Below, one piece after another: positions 1 through 7,516 of a stretch of DNA of 64,000 nucleotides. The DNA comes from Bifidobacterium miconisargentati (lineage in GTDB: Bacteria > Actinomycetota > Actinomycetes > Actinomycetales > Bifidobacteriaceae), in the NCBI RefSeq assembly GCF_019331675.1, contig NZ_JAHBBJ010000009.1, positions 1-64,000 of the forward strand, in the 5' to 3' direction. The notes below the pieces were generated by a model. That model made no database searches, was not told the DNA's origin, and saw only the letters and a program-made list of their open reading frames with translations. A program made the translations under genes and the position numbers. Numbering within the stretch: position 1 is the first letter of the stretch; each line of letters opens with the position of its first letter.

Positions 1-425
1 CACACCCCAATTCAACCCCTCCCAGGGAACCCAACCAAAACAAGGCCGGGCTTGAGGCATACTGGCAATCATTGACTATAAAGAAGTAGTACAAACACGC
101 TCTTGAGTTCTCAAACCACCACCACACCAACAGGCGACCAACCAACCAAAGGAAGGAAACCCGCCGTGCCGAGCGGCAACAGGTGAATAACTTACACGCC
201 ACAAACCAAACACGCAAATCGAGGCATGACGAAACGAGGGAAAACCGCATCATAGCAAGGCTCCCTCGGCGTGTCGCAAACAGTCTACAACGCTGTTCTA
301 CAGACAGAATAAACCTCCTGACCCCGGCCTCGATGCATCAACATTCATTGTTCATCGGCGTGTCGGAAGAATTCGGCCCGTCCTCAACAGGCATTCACCC
401 GTCGGACACCTGCCTCTTCGTCCCA
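1..425. other. gene-free left edge
   Basis: No convincing gene lies here. The stretch is rich in A and C (repeated ACCAACC-like runs) and its composition differs from the coding regions. A plus-strand open frame from 183 into the next gene is Arg/Pro-rich and lies antisense to the aminotransferase gene, so it is a shadow. The region may hold the upstream part of a gene beyond the left edge, but no clear promoter or RNA is seen. Confidence 0.5.
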
Positions 426-427
426 TC

Positions 428-469
428 AAAAAAGCGTGAGGCACGAACGCCGTTGTTCGCGCCTCACGC
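428..469 (-). terminator. rho-independent terminator after the aminotransferase gene
   Basis: Arms of 15 nt (434-448 and 455-469, one mismatch) enclose a 6-nt loop. Read on the minus strand the stem is followed by a run of six U (A run at 428-433). It lies about 40 bp past the stop codon of the aminotransferase gene and should end that transcript. Confidence 0.85.
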
Positions 470-507
470 CATGGGGGGACCCATCGCAAGGAAATCGGCA
501 AGTCCGA

Positions 508-1881
508 TCAGGCGGTCAAATCGTGCGCCATCTCCTCGAATGCGGCGAGGTAGGTATCGCAGGCCTTGTCGTCATGTGCCACGGACAGCGTCCACTCCTC
601 CTCGCGGCCCGGAGCCATGTAGATGCCGCGGTTCGCCTCGTAGAGCCAGGCGAGCTGGTTGAGCGCCGCGTTCTGGCCCTTGCGGAAGCTCACATAGTCG
701 GTGATCTTGTGCGGGGAGAACGTCACGCAACCCTTGGCGCCGAAGCCCTGGGCGTAACCGGGGAAGTCGTACTTCTTGATGATCGCGCGGCATCCGTCCA
801 TCAGACGCTGGTTCATGTGGTCGAGATGCTCATAGGCCTCGGGCGTGAGCACCTTCTCGAGGCTGGCGCGGGCAGCCGCCATGGACAGCGGGTTGCCGGA
901 GAACGTACCGACCTGATAGACCTCGCCGTCCTCGACCACGTGCATGACCTCATCAGTGCCGCCGATCGCGCCGGAGGGCAGGCCGCCGGCCAGGGACTTG
1001 GCGATGGTGACCATGTCCGGGGTCACGCCGAACAGCTTGGTGGCACCGCCGGGGCCCACGGTCAGGCCGGTCTTGACTTCGTCGAAGATGAGCACGATGC
1101 CGTGCTTCCTGGTCAGCTCGCGCACGCCTTCCAGATATCCGGGCTCGGGCGGCACGATGGACATGTTCATCAGGCAGGCTTCCATGATGAGGCAGGCGGG
1201 CGGGTTGCCTTCCTCCTCCATTTCCTTGACGCGGTGTTCGAGGGCGTCGAGGTCGTTGAACGGCACCGGCACGGTCAGTTCCACGGTGGCCTTCGGGATG
1301 CCCGCGCCGTACGGCAGGGACTTCAGATGGTAACGGTCGCCGATGTTGTTGTAATCCTCGGAGATGGAGATCATCACGGCGTCATGGTGGCCGTGGTAGG
1401 AGCCGAAGATCTTCATGATGTGATCGCGGTGCGTGTAGGCGCGGGCGATGCGGATGGCGTCCATCGTGGACTCGGAACCGGAGTTGTTGAAGCGCCACTT
1501 CGGCAGGCCGAAACGCTCGGCGAGCTCTTCGGCCACCACCACGTCGTCCCAGTCGGGCATGGCGAAGTGCGAGCCCTTGGAGAAGCGGTCGTTGACGGCC
1601 TCGGCGATGATCGGATTGGCGTGGCCCTGAAGCATGGCGCCGAAGCCGTTGTTGAAGTCGTAGTATTCGTTGCCGTCCACGTCCCACATCTTGGCGCCCT
1701 GGCCGCGGTCCACGTAGATCGGCCACGGATCGCGCAGCTGGTAGGAGGATGCGACGCCGTTGCACAGGTGCTTGCAGGCGCGCTCGTACATTTCGCGGGA
1801 CTTGCCGAGCTTGGCGTTGAGCTTGTCGCCTTCCTTCGCGGTCAGTTCCTTGATTCTGGTTTCATCGATGGTAGCCGCCAT
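508..1881 (-). CDS. class III aminotransferase, GSA-aminomutase-like
   Basis: A PLP-dependent fold-type I aminotransferase of 457 residues. Visible motifs are SGSEST (134-139), the PLP-ring aspartate in FDEVKTG (D267) and the Schiff-base lysine in TIAKSLAGG (K295). The nearest family is glutamate-1-semialdehyde 2,1-aminomutase (HemL), but the protein is longer than typical HemL and no other tetrapyrrole gene is nearby, and bifidobacteria are not known to make heme. It lies just downstream of a polyamine-type ABC transporter on the same strand, so an amine or amino-acid substrate brought in by that transporter is a reasonable inference. The start at 1881 is chosen over an upstream ATG because AAGGAG sits 7 nt before it. 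The substrate is unknown. Confidence 0.8.
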   Translation of the reverse strand: MAATIDETRIKELTAKEGDKLNAKLGKSREMYERACKHLCNGVASSYQLRDPWPIYVDRGQGAKMWDVDGNEYYDFNNGFGAMLQGHANPIIAEAVNDRFSKGSHFAMPDWDDVVVAEELAERFGLPKWRFNNSGSESTMDAIRIARAYTHRDHIMKIFGSYHGHHDAVMISISEDYNNIGDRYHLKSLPYGAGIPKATVELTVPVPFNDLDALEHRVKEMEEEGNPPACLIMEACLMNMSIVPPEPGYLEGVRELTRKHGIVLIFDEVKTGLTVGPGGATKLFGVTPDMVTIAKSLAGGLPSGAIGGTDEVMHVVEDGEVYQVGTFSGNPLSMAAARASLEKVLTPEAYEHLDHMNQRLMDGCRAIIKKYDFPGYAQGFGAKGCVTFSPHKITDYVSFRKGQNAALNQLAWLYEANRGIYMAPGREEEWTLSVAHDDKACDTYLAAFEEMAHDLTA

Positions 1882-1974
1882 GGTGTCGCTCCTTGGGTTC
1901 TTCAATGATTGGTTGGTTTCGATTCAGGATTTCGCATGAACCGTATGTTCAACCTGCGTTTTTCTCGACATCTT

Positions 1975-1988
1975 TAGGTAATCACCTA
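1975..1988. promoter_or_regulatory. inverted repeat TAGGT-N4-ACCTA upstream of aminotransferase
   Basis: A perfect 5-bp inverted repeat with a 4-bp spacer lies about 95 bp upstream of the aminotransferase start, in an AT-rich patch that could hold its promoter. It may be an operator. No regulator can be assigned. Confidence 0.3.
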
Positions 1989-2088
1989 TTTATTTCGTAG
2001 CCATTAACTGAATATGGCACGATTTACAAAGTGGTGTTGCGTGAATGTTGCGAAAACCGTTGGATTGCACGAAAACAGGCATGGGAAA

Positions 2089-2112
2089 GGCTCCTCTCGG
2101 GGGAGAGGAGCC
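2089..2112. terminator. hairpin between potD-like gene and aminotransferase
   Basis: Perfect 10-bp arms (GGCTCCTCTC and its complement) enclose a GGGG loop. On the minus strand the stem is followed by UUUCCC, a weak U tract. It could terminate or attenuate the transport operon before the aminotransferase gene. Confidence 0.45.
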
Positions 2113-2160
2113 GGGAATGAGGAGAGAGGGATGAAACGAGGACAGCATTCCGCAGACGCC

Positions 2161-2208
2161 GCTCCCCTCAGGCGGCTTTGCCGCCAGCTCCCCGCAAAGA
2201 GGGAAGCC
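2161..2208. repeat. dispersed palindromic repeat, degenerate copy
   Basis: This is a diverged member of the family found throughout the window: CTCCCCTCAGGC, a short inner stem (GGCGG/CCGCC), then AGCTCCCCGC and a GGGAAGCC end. It sits directly after the potD-like stop codon. Confidence 0.7.
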
Positions 2209-2218
2209 GATGTTTGCG

Positions 2219-3370
2219 CTAGTTGCGGAAGTCCTCGAACATCATCGTGTAGTTGTCATTGAGTTTGTTCGAGCAACGCTTTTCCAGGATGGCGTGCTTC
2301 TCCTCCTCGGCGGAGGGCACCACCACGTTGAATTTGCGCATCGCGGCGGGCAGCAGCTCGTCGCCGCCCTTCAGCACGCTGCCGGCGCCGGCGTTCTGTT
2401 CCACCGCGGTCTTGTTGGATGGGTCAAGCATCCAGTTGATGAATGTCTTGGCCTGATCAACGTTCTTGGCGCCGCGCGATATGGCCACGTTGTCCACGAA
2501 CTTGTTCGCCCCGTCCGAGGGGAACACGAATTTCAGGTCGGGGTTGCTCGCCATGGCCTGATAGGCGTCGTAGCTCCATGCCATGCCGACCTTCTGTTCG
2601 CCGGAGGCGAGCCGGTCCGCCACACCTTCCGAGCTCATGACGCCCAGCTTTGACTTGTACTGCTCGAGCAGGTTGGCGGCGTCCTGGTAATCCTGCGGGT
2701 CAGTGGCGCATTGGTCGGACCCCACGGCGCGCAGGGCGGCGTTCACCACTTCGATCTGGTCGCCGAGCAGCTGGGTCTTGCCCCACGATGTCTTGGGATG
2801 GAAGAAGTCGTTCCAGGATGTGGGCGCGTCCGCCGCGGGGATCGCCTTGGCATCGTAGACGATGCCTGTGTAGCTGACGATGTAGGGTGCCGAATACTCC
2901 ATCTTTGCGTCGTAATAGGGATCACGGAACTCGCTTTTGATGTTCTTGGCGTTCGGCAGTGTGCTGACGTCGAATTTCATGAGCAGTTTTTCATGGATGA
3001 GTTGTTCGACCATGTAGTCGCTGGGCATCACGATGTCGTATCCCTCGCCGCCGGTGGATTGCAGTTTGGCTTCCAGCGCCTCGTTGCTGTCGAAGGTGTC
3101 CACGGTCAGGGAGATGCCGGTGTCCTTTTCGAAGGCCTTGATCACGCTGTCCGGCATGTAGCCGGCCCATGTGTAGACGTGCAGTTCGCCGCCGGTGGCC
3201 GCGCGGTAGGGGCCGACCGCGCTGACCACCGGGCCGGAGGCCACGTCGCTCACGCCGCCCGAGCAGGCGGCGAGCCCGCACACCATGGCCCCGGCCAGAG
3301 CGCAGGCGCAGCCGCGCCGCATCAGAATCCGCATCGCATCATACTGTGGATGTTTCGTATTCGTCATCAT
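2219..3370 (-). CDS. potD: polyamine-type ABC transporter substrate-binding lipoprotein
   Basis: A 383-residue extracellular solute-binding lipoprotein. The N-terminus has a positively charged and hydrophobic signal with lipobox LAAC (lipidated Cys36), and the mature part starts with LHVYTWAGYMP, typical of the PotD/PotF spermidine/putrescine-binding family. It is the last gene of a four-gene transporter run potA-potB-potC-potD; its start (ATG pair at 3370/3367) lies only 5 bp after the potC-like stop, so translation is probably coupled. The upstream extension of the open frame overlaps potC and is not coding. Polyamine is the family-based ligand; the neighbouring aminotransferase leaves room for another amine. 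Confidence 0.85.
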   Translation of the reverse strand: MMTNTKHPQYDAMRILMRRGCACALAGAMVCGLAACSGGVSDVASGPVVSAVGPYRAATGGELHVYTWAGYMPDSVIKAFEKDTGISLTVDTFDSNEALEAKLQSTGGEGYDIVMPSDYMVEQLIHEKLLMKFDVSTLPNAKNIKSEFRDPYYDAKMEYSAPYIVSYTGIVYDAKAIPAADAPTSWNDFFHPKTSWGKTQLLGDQIEVVNAALRAVGSDQCATDPQDYQDAANLLEQYKSKLGVMSSEGVADRLASGEQKVGMAWSYDAYQAMASNPDLKFVFPSDGANKFVDNVAISRGAKNVDQAKTFINWMLDPSNKTAVEQNAGAGSVLKGGDELLPAAMRKFNVVVPSAEEEKHAILEKRCSNKLNDNYTMMFEDFRN

Positions 3371-3375
3371 GCGCC

Positions 3376-4356
3376 TCACTTCGATTTGCGGTTCGTCAGC
3401 AGCGTGGAGGTGACCGTGACCACGACGGCCAGCAACAGCAGCAGCGAGGCCACCACGTTCACGCTGGGGTTCACGCCCTTGCGAATCAGGGAGAAGATAT
3501 AGATCGGCAGCGTGGTGGTGCCGGCCGTGGTCAGGAAGTTCGAGATCATGAAGTCGTCCATGGAGACCACGAACGCCATCAGCGCGCCGGATACGATGCC
3601 GGGCACCAGCAGCGGCAGCGTCACGCGGAACACGGTGACGGGTCCGGAGGCGCCCAGGTCCTCGGCGGCCTCGAAGCATGCGTGGTCGATGGTCGCCAGT
3701 CGCGCGCGGATCGGCATCACCACGAACGGGATGCAGAACGTGGTGTGCGCGAGCACCAGCGGCACGAATCCGGGAGCGAGTCCTATGAGCCTGATGAACG
3801 CCATGGTGGCCACGCCGAGCACGATCTCGGGGATGAGCATGGAGGCGTTGATGAGCATGGAGGCGAGCGCCGATCCGGCCCGGGACATGTGGTCCACGGC
3901 CAGTACGTAGAGCACGCCCAACGCCGTGGAGAGCACGGTGGCTATCACGGCCACGAGCAGCGAGGTTTCAGTGGCGTTGATGATGGCGCCGTTGGTGAAC
4001 ACCTCGCCATACCAGCGCAGCGAGAACCCCTGCCACAGGAGTGCCTGCTTGCCGCCGTTGAAGGAGAAGAACACCACGATCACCATCGGCACGTAGAGGA
4101 ACGCGAGCACGGCCACGCTCACGAATCCGACCATCGGGAATCGTTTGAGGGTGTTGCCTTGTTTGCCGGAACGTCGCGTGCTCCACATGCGGTCGGGCTG
4201 CTTGCGCTCCAGATCGGCGGGCATGCGCACGCCGGACACGTCCTGCGCTCCCCCGCGTTCCCGCTGGGTCCGGGCCACCAGGGCGCCGAACTCGCCGGCG
4301 TTGCCGTAACGGACCTTGTTCGGGTCGGTGTCGTCATGCATCACGGTCATCGTCAT
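3376..4356 (-). CDS. potC: polyamine-type ABC transporter permease (PotC-like)
   Basis: A 326-residue inner-membrane permease of the binding-protein-dependent type. It has about six hydrophobic segments from residue 75 on and the cytoplasmic EAA loop (EAAEDLGASG followed by LPLLVPGI) that docks on the ATPase. The N-terminal 70 residues are hydrophilic and longer than in typical PotC. The start codon overlaps the stop of the preceding permease gene by 4 bp (ATGA), the usual sign of coupled translation within the operon. Confidence 0.88.
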   Translation of the reverse strand: MTMTVMHDDTDPNKVRYGNAGEFGALVARTQRERGGAQDVSGVRMPADLERKQPDRMWSTRRSGKQGNTLKRFPMVGFVSVAVLAFLYVPMVIVVFFSFNGGKQALLWQGFSLRWYGEVFTNGAIINATETSLLVAVIATVLSTALGVLYVLAVDHMSRAGSALASMLINASMLIPEIVLGVATMAFIRLIGLAPGFVPLVLAHTTFCIPFVVMPIRARLATIDHACFEAAEDLGASGPVTVFRVTLPLLVPGIVSGALMAFVVSMDDFMISNFLTTAGTTTLPIYIFSLIRKGVNPSVNVVASLLLLLAVVVTVTSTLLTNRKSK

Positions 4357-5336
4357 TCACCTGCCTTTCGGGAGGCGCGGCCGCCGAGTACGGAGGCGAC
4401 CAGTGCGCCGAGTAGCGTCACCGCCAGGATCACCGTGGACAGCGCGGCGCCGAACGGCCAGTTGCGGGCCTCCGCGAATTGGGAGGCGATGAGGTTGCCG
4501 ACCATGAGCACGCGGCCGCCGCCGAGGAGCACCGGCTGCACGTATGATCCGAATGCGGGGATGAAGCACAGAGCGATGCCGCTCATCACGCCGGGCATGG
4601 CGGCGCGGAAGATCACGCGGCGCATGACGGTAAGCTTGTGCGCGCCGAGGTCGTAGGCCGCCTCGACCAGCCGGAAGTCGAATCCGGACAGGGCCGAGTA
4701 CATGGGCAGGATGGCGAACGGCAGGAACGTGTAGATCAGGCCGATCACGGAGGCGAACGAGGTGTACAGCATCTGCTGCGAGCCGATGCCGAGCAGGCGC
4801 AGCGCCCAGTTGATGGGGCCGTTCTCGTTGAGGATGAGCATCCATGCGTAGGTGCGCACCAGCAGGTTCGTCCAGAACGGGATGGTGACCAGCAGTACGA
4901 GGATCTGCTGGATCTTGGCGCTTTTCATGGACATCCACAGGGCGATCGGGAAGGCGAGCGCCACGCAGATCACGGTGGTGAGCAACGCTTGCCACAGCGA
5001 CGTGCCGAATACCTGCAGGTAGCGGGCGTCGAAGGAGCGGTTGCCGAAGAAGTCGTGGCGGAACAGCAGCTTTTCGTAGGCGTCGGTGGAGAATCTGAAG
5101 ACCACGCCGCCGCCCATGTCCGGCCGGCTCATGAAGGAGAACGCGATGATGACGCCGATCGGGCCCAGGGTGAACAGCAGTCCGATGATGATGGACGGCA
5201 GGGAGTAAAGGCGGTTCAGCATGCCGGGTTTGACGGCATGGGAGGAACCGAACCAGCGGCTCCATGCGGAGGTCTTTGCGGCGGGGACGTCCGCCGGTTC
5301 CCGGCGCGTCCCCGTCTTGCGGTCGGCGGCGCTCAT
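4353..5336 (-). CDS. potB: polyamine-type ABC transporter permease (PotB-like)
   Basis: A 327-residue integral membrane permease that would pair with the PotC-like protein to form the translocation channel. It shows six hydrophobic segments and the EAA signature (VEAAYDLGAHKL then RAAMPGV). The family hallmark WTNLLVRTYAWM-like stretch is present in the second third. A hydrophilic N-terminus of about 40 residues precedes the first membrane segment. It overlaps the ATPase gene by 4 bp (ATGA) and the next permease by 4 bp. Confidence 0.88.
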   Translation of the reverse strand: MSAADRKTGTRREPADVPAAKTSAWSRWFGSSHAVKPGMLNRLYSLPSIIIGLLFTLGPIGVIIAFSFMSRPDMGGGVVFRFSTDAYEKLLFRHDFFGNRSFDARYLQVFGTSLWQALLTTVICVALAFPIALWMSMKSAKIQQILVLLVTIPFWTNLLVRTYAWMLILNENGPINWALRLLGIGSQQMLYTSFASVIGLIYTFLPFAILPMYSALSGFDFRLVEAAYDLGAHKLTVMRRVIFRAAMPGVMSGIALCFIPAFGSYVQPVLLGGGRVLMVGNLIASQFAEARNWPFGAALSTVILAVTLLGALVASVLGGRASRKAGE

Positions 5337-6451
5337 CGTTCCACCACCCTCATGTGCTCGGCCTCGACCTCCACGGACACCGTGGCGCCTTCGTGCAGCA
5401 CGGCCGTGTCGTACGGGGGCGAGAGCCGGACGAGGAGTTTGGTGCCGTCCGTGAGCCGGACCTCGCAGCGCACGTCGGCGCCCATGAACATGAGCGTTTC
5501 GACCGTGCCGGTGAGCGCGGATTCGCGCGGGGCGGTCAGAGCGATGCGTTCGGGACGGATGGCGGCGCTCACTTCGGCGCCCACCGGCAGGCCGGAGATG
5601 TCCTGCTTCACGCGGAAGGGCACGCCTTCCACGGTGATTTCACCGTCCGCGCTCTTGACCGCGTCCACGAAGTTGATGTCGCCGATGAAGTCGGCCACGA
5701 AGCGGTTGGCGGGTTCGTTGTAGATCTCCTCCGGCGTGCCCACTTGTTCGGGGCGCCCCTTGGAGAAGACGGCGATGTGGTCGCCCATGGAGAGGGCTTC
5801 CTCCTGGTCGTGGGTCACGAACACGAAGGTGATGCCGGTTTCACGTTGGATGCGCTTCAGTTCCACCTGCATCTGGCGGCGGAGTTTGAAGTCGAGTGCG
5901 GAGAGGGATTCGTCGAGCAGCAGCACCTTGGGGCGTTTGGCGAGCGACCGGGCGAGGGCCACGCGCTGCTGCTGGCCGCCGGAGAGCTGATGGGGCTTGC
6001 GGCCGCCGAATTCGCCGAGATGGACGAGGTCGAGCATCTCCTGCACGGTTCTGGCGATCTCGGCCTTCGGCTTCTTCTCCATTTCGAGGCCGAACGCCAC
6101 GTTCTGCGCCACCGTCAGATGCGGGAACAGGGCGTAGCTTTGGAAGACGGTGTTGACCGGACGGTCGTACGGCGGCAGCTGGTCGATGCGCTGGTCGCCG
6201 AGGTAGATCTCGCCGGCGTCGAGGCTTTCGAGGCCGGCGATGGAACGCAATAGCGTGGTCTTGCCGCAGCCGGACGGGCCGAGCAGGATGAAGAACTCGC
6301 CTTGCCGGATGGCCAGGCTCACGTCGTTGATGGCCTTGACTTCCTTGCCTTCGGCGGATTGGAACACTTTGAACGCACGGTTGATCGTCAGTCCGGATTC
6401 CCTTGATTCGACTTCAGGGTCGCGTGCCACCAATGGTTGGGTCTCGCTCAT
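5333..6451 (-). CDS. potA: polyamine-type ABC transporter ATPase (PotA-like)
   Basis: A 372-residue ATP-binding subunit and the first gene of the transporter operon. The nucleotide-binding domain shows Walker A GPSGCGKTT, the Q-loop (FQSYALFPH), signature LSGGQQQR, Walker B VLLLDE and the switch His in VTHDQEEA. The C-terminal third is a TOBE-type regulatory domain, as in PotA/MalK-class ATPases. It is transcribed away from an Lrp-type regulator gene across a 367-bp region with repeated operator-like motifs. Confidence 0.9.
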   Translation of the reverse strand: MSETQPLVARDPEVESRESGLTINRAFKVFQSAEGKEVKAINDVSLAIRQGEFFILLGPSGCGKTTLLRSIAGLESLDAGEIYLGDQRIDQLPPYDRPVNTVFQSYALFPHLTVAQNVAFGLEMEKKPKAEIARTVQEMLDLVHLGEFGGRKPHQLSGGQQQRVALARSLAKRPKVLLLDESLSALDFKLRRQMQVELKRIQRETGITFVFVTHDQEEALSMGDHIAVFSKGRPEQVGTPEEIYNEPANRFVADFIGDINFVDAVKSADGEITVEGVPFRVKQDISGLPVGAEVSAAIRPERIALTAPRESALTGTVETLMFMGADVRCEVRLTDGTKLLVRLSPPYDTAVLHEGATVSVEVEAEHMRVVER

Positions 6452-6530
6452 CGCGTCTCCTTACTCTTCGGCTCGTACCATCACAACTGTCAGTGAAGAA
6501 GACCGCGATTTCCATAAAGTAAACAGAACA

Positions 6531-6710
6531 TTGCGATTCTTTTCGCAATGAAAACAGAAGATTATGCGAATAGCGCGTTTAGTACGTTTCTATATAACGA
6601 AAATCGCATATTTATGCTGATTTGCCGGCTTTCACCTGAAGGAAGCCATACGACACATCTTCCGTCGAAAATATGTCACATAGTGAACCCCGGTTAATGC
6701 GAAAATCGCA
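6531..6710. promoter_or_regulatory. cluster of TGCGA/TCGCA operator-like repeats
   Basis: The AT-rich divergent intergenic region (6452-6818) carries TTGCGA-N6-TCGCAA at 6531-6548 and TGCGA-AAA-TCGCA at 6698-6710, with related half sites at about 6563 (TGCGAATAGCG) and 6598-6608 (CGAAAATCGCA). Several similar inverted sites between a transporter operon and an Lrp-type gene suggest cooperative binding by that regulator, controlling both directions. This is inference from position and symmetry. Confidence 0.55.
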
Positions 6711-6818
6711 GATGCGAGACACGCGAATTAACGATTTCGAATCATTCCGACATCACTGGCAGGCATAATGGGACACACAAGACTGGAATGCATACCGATC
6801 AGGACAAGGACGGCGATC

Positions 6819-7325
6819 ATGGCGGCGGCAAAAAGCGGCAAGGACGGCACGGAGGGCACGGCATCGGACACCGCCGCGCAGTCGATGGACGAGACGAACA
6901 AGAAGATCGTGACGCTGCTGCAGGAGGATGGCCGCCGGTCGTATGTGTCGATCGGCAAGCAGATCGGCCTGTCCGAGGCGGCGGTGCGGCTGCGCGTGCA
7001 GAAGATGCTGGACGACGGCATCATGCAGATCGTGGCCGTGACCAATCCGATGGACATGGGTTTCAAACGTCAGGCGATGGTGGGCATCACCGTCAATGGC
7101 GACATCGAATACGTGGCGCGCGAACTCAAGGAGATCCATCAGATCGACTACGTGATCATCACGGCCGGTCGCTTCGACATCCTCGCGGAGATCTTCGCCG
7201 AGGACGATGAGAGCATGCTGGAGCTGGTGAACCGTCACATCCGCAAGATCGACGGCATCGACCGCACGGAACTGTTCACCTACATGCGTCTCGAATCCCA
7301 GCGCTACGACTGGGGAGTGCGGTAG
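6819..7325 (+). CDS. Lrp/AsnC-family transcriptional regulator
   Basis: A 168-residue regulator. After a short Ala/Gly-rich lead, the N-terminal winged helix reads DETNKKIVTLLQEDGR and then SIGKQIGLSEAAVRLRVQKM, the standard AsnC HTH; the C-terminal half is the RAM ligand-binding domain (AMVGITV, VIITAGRFDIL, RTELFTYM). The start at 6819 is preferred over 6768 because AAGGA lies about 10 nt upstream and the protein then has a usual family length. It is divergent from the polyamine-type transporter operon, which it probably controls in response to an amine or amino acid. Confidence 0.85.
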   Translation: MAAAKSGKDGTEGTASDTAAQSMDETNKKIVTLLQEDGRRSYVSIGKQIGLSEAAVRLRVQKMLDDGIMQIVAVTNPMDMGFKRQAMVGITVNGDIEYVARELKEIHQIDYVIITAGRFDILAEIFAEDDESMLELVNRHIRKIDGIDRTELFTYMRLESQRYDWGVR

Positions 7326-7349
7326 GAGCCGGATGATTCCGGCGCGCTT

Positions 7350-7470
7350 GGGCTCCCCTCTTCCGAGGGGAGCTGGCGTCGAAGACGACTGAGGGGAGTC
7401 GCAACGGGTTGAACCGCGACTCCCCTCAGTCTCGCTTTGCTCGACAGCTCCCCTCGGAAGAGGGGAGCCC
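7350..7470. repeat. head-to-head pair of dispersed palindromic repeats (121 bp)
   Basis: Two copies of the repeat face each other: GGGCTCCCCTC...GACTGAGGGGAGTCGC, a spacer of about 13 bp, then GCGACTCCCCTCAGTC...GAGGGGAGCCC. The arms can pair over most of their length, and each arm also folds on itself. The pair sits between the convergent lrp and oleate hydratase genes, where it could act as a two-way terminator despite lacking U tracts. Confidence 0.85.
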
Positions 7471-7516
7471 AGGCGTGCCGCTTGCCAGCTTGGATCAAAC
7501 GGCACGCCTCACGAAA

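Noticed and set aside
183..662. Plus-strand frame of 159 codons
   Set aside because: Arg/Pro-rich, overlaps the terminator and end of the aminotransferase gene, no ribosome site and no protein-like features.
508..1881. Naming the aminotransferase hemL
   Set aside because: It resembles GSA aminomutase, but no tetrapyrrole genes are near and the neighbour is an amine transporter, so the name would mislead.
436..1908. Plus-strand frame of 490 codons opposite the aminotransferase
   Set aside because: The minus-strand frame has intact PLP motifs and a ribosome site; this one is its high-G+C shadow. The same applies to the long frames opposite dnaE, ispG, dxr, thiEC and others.
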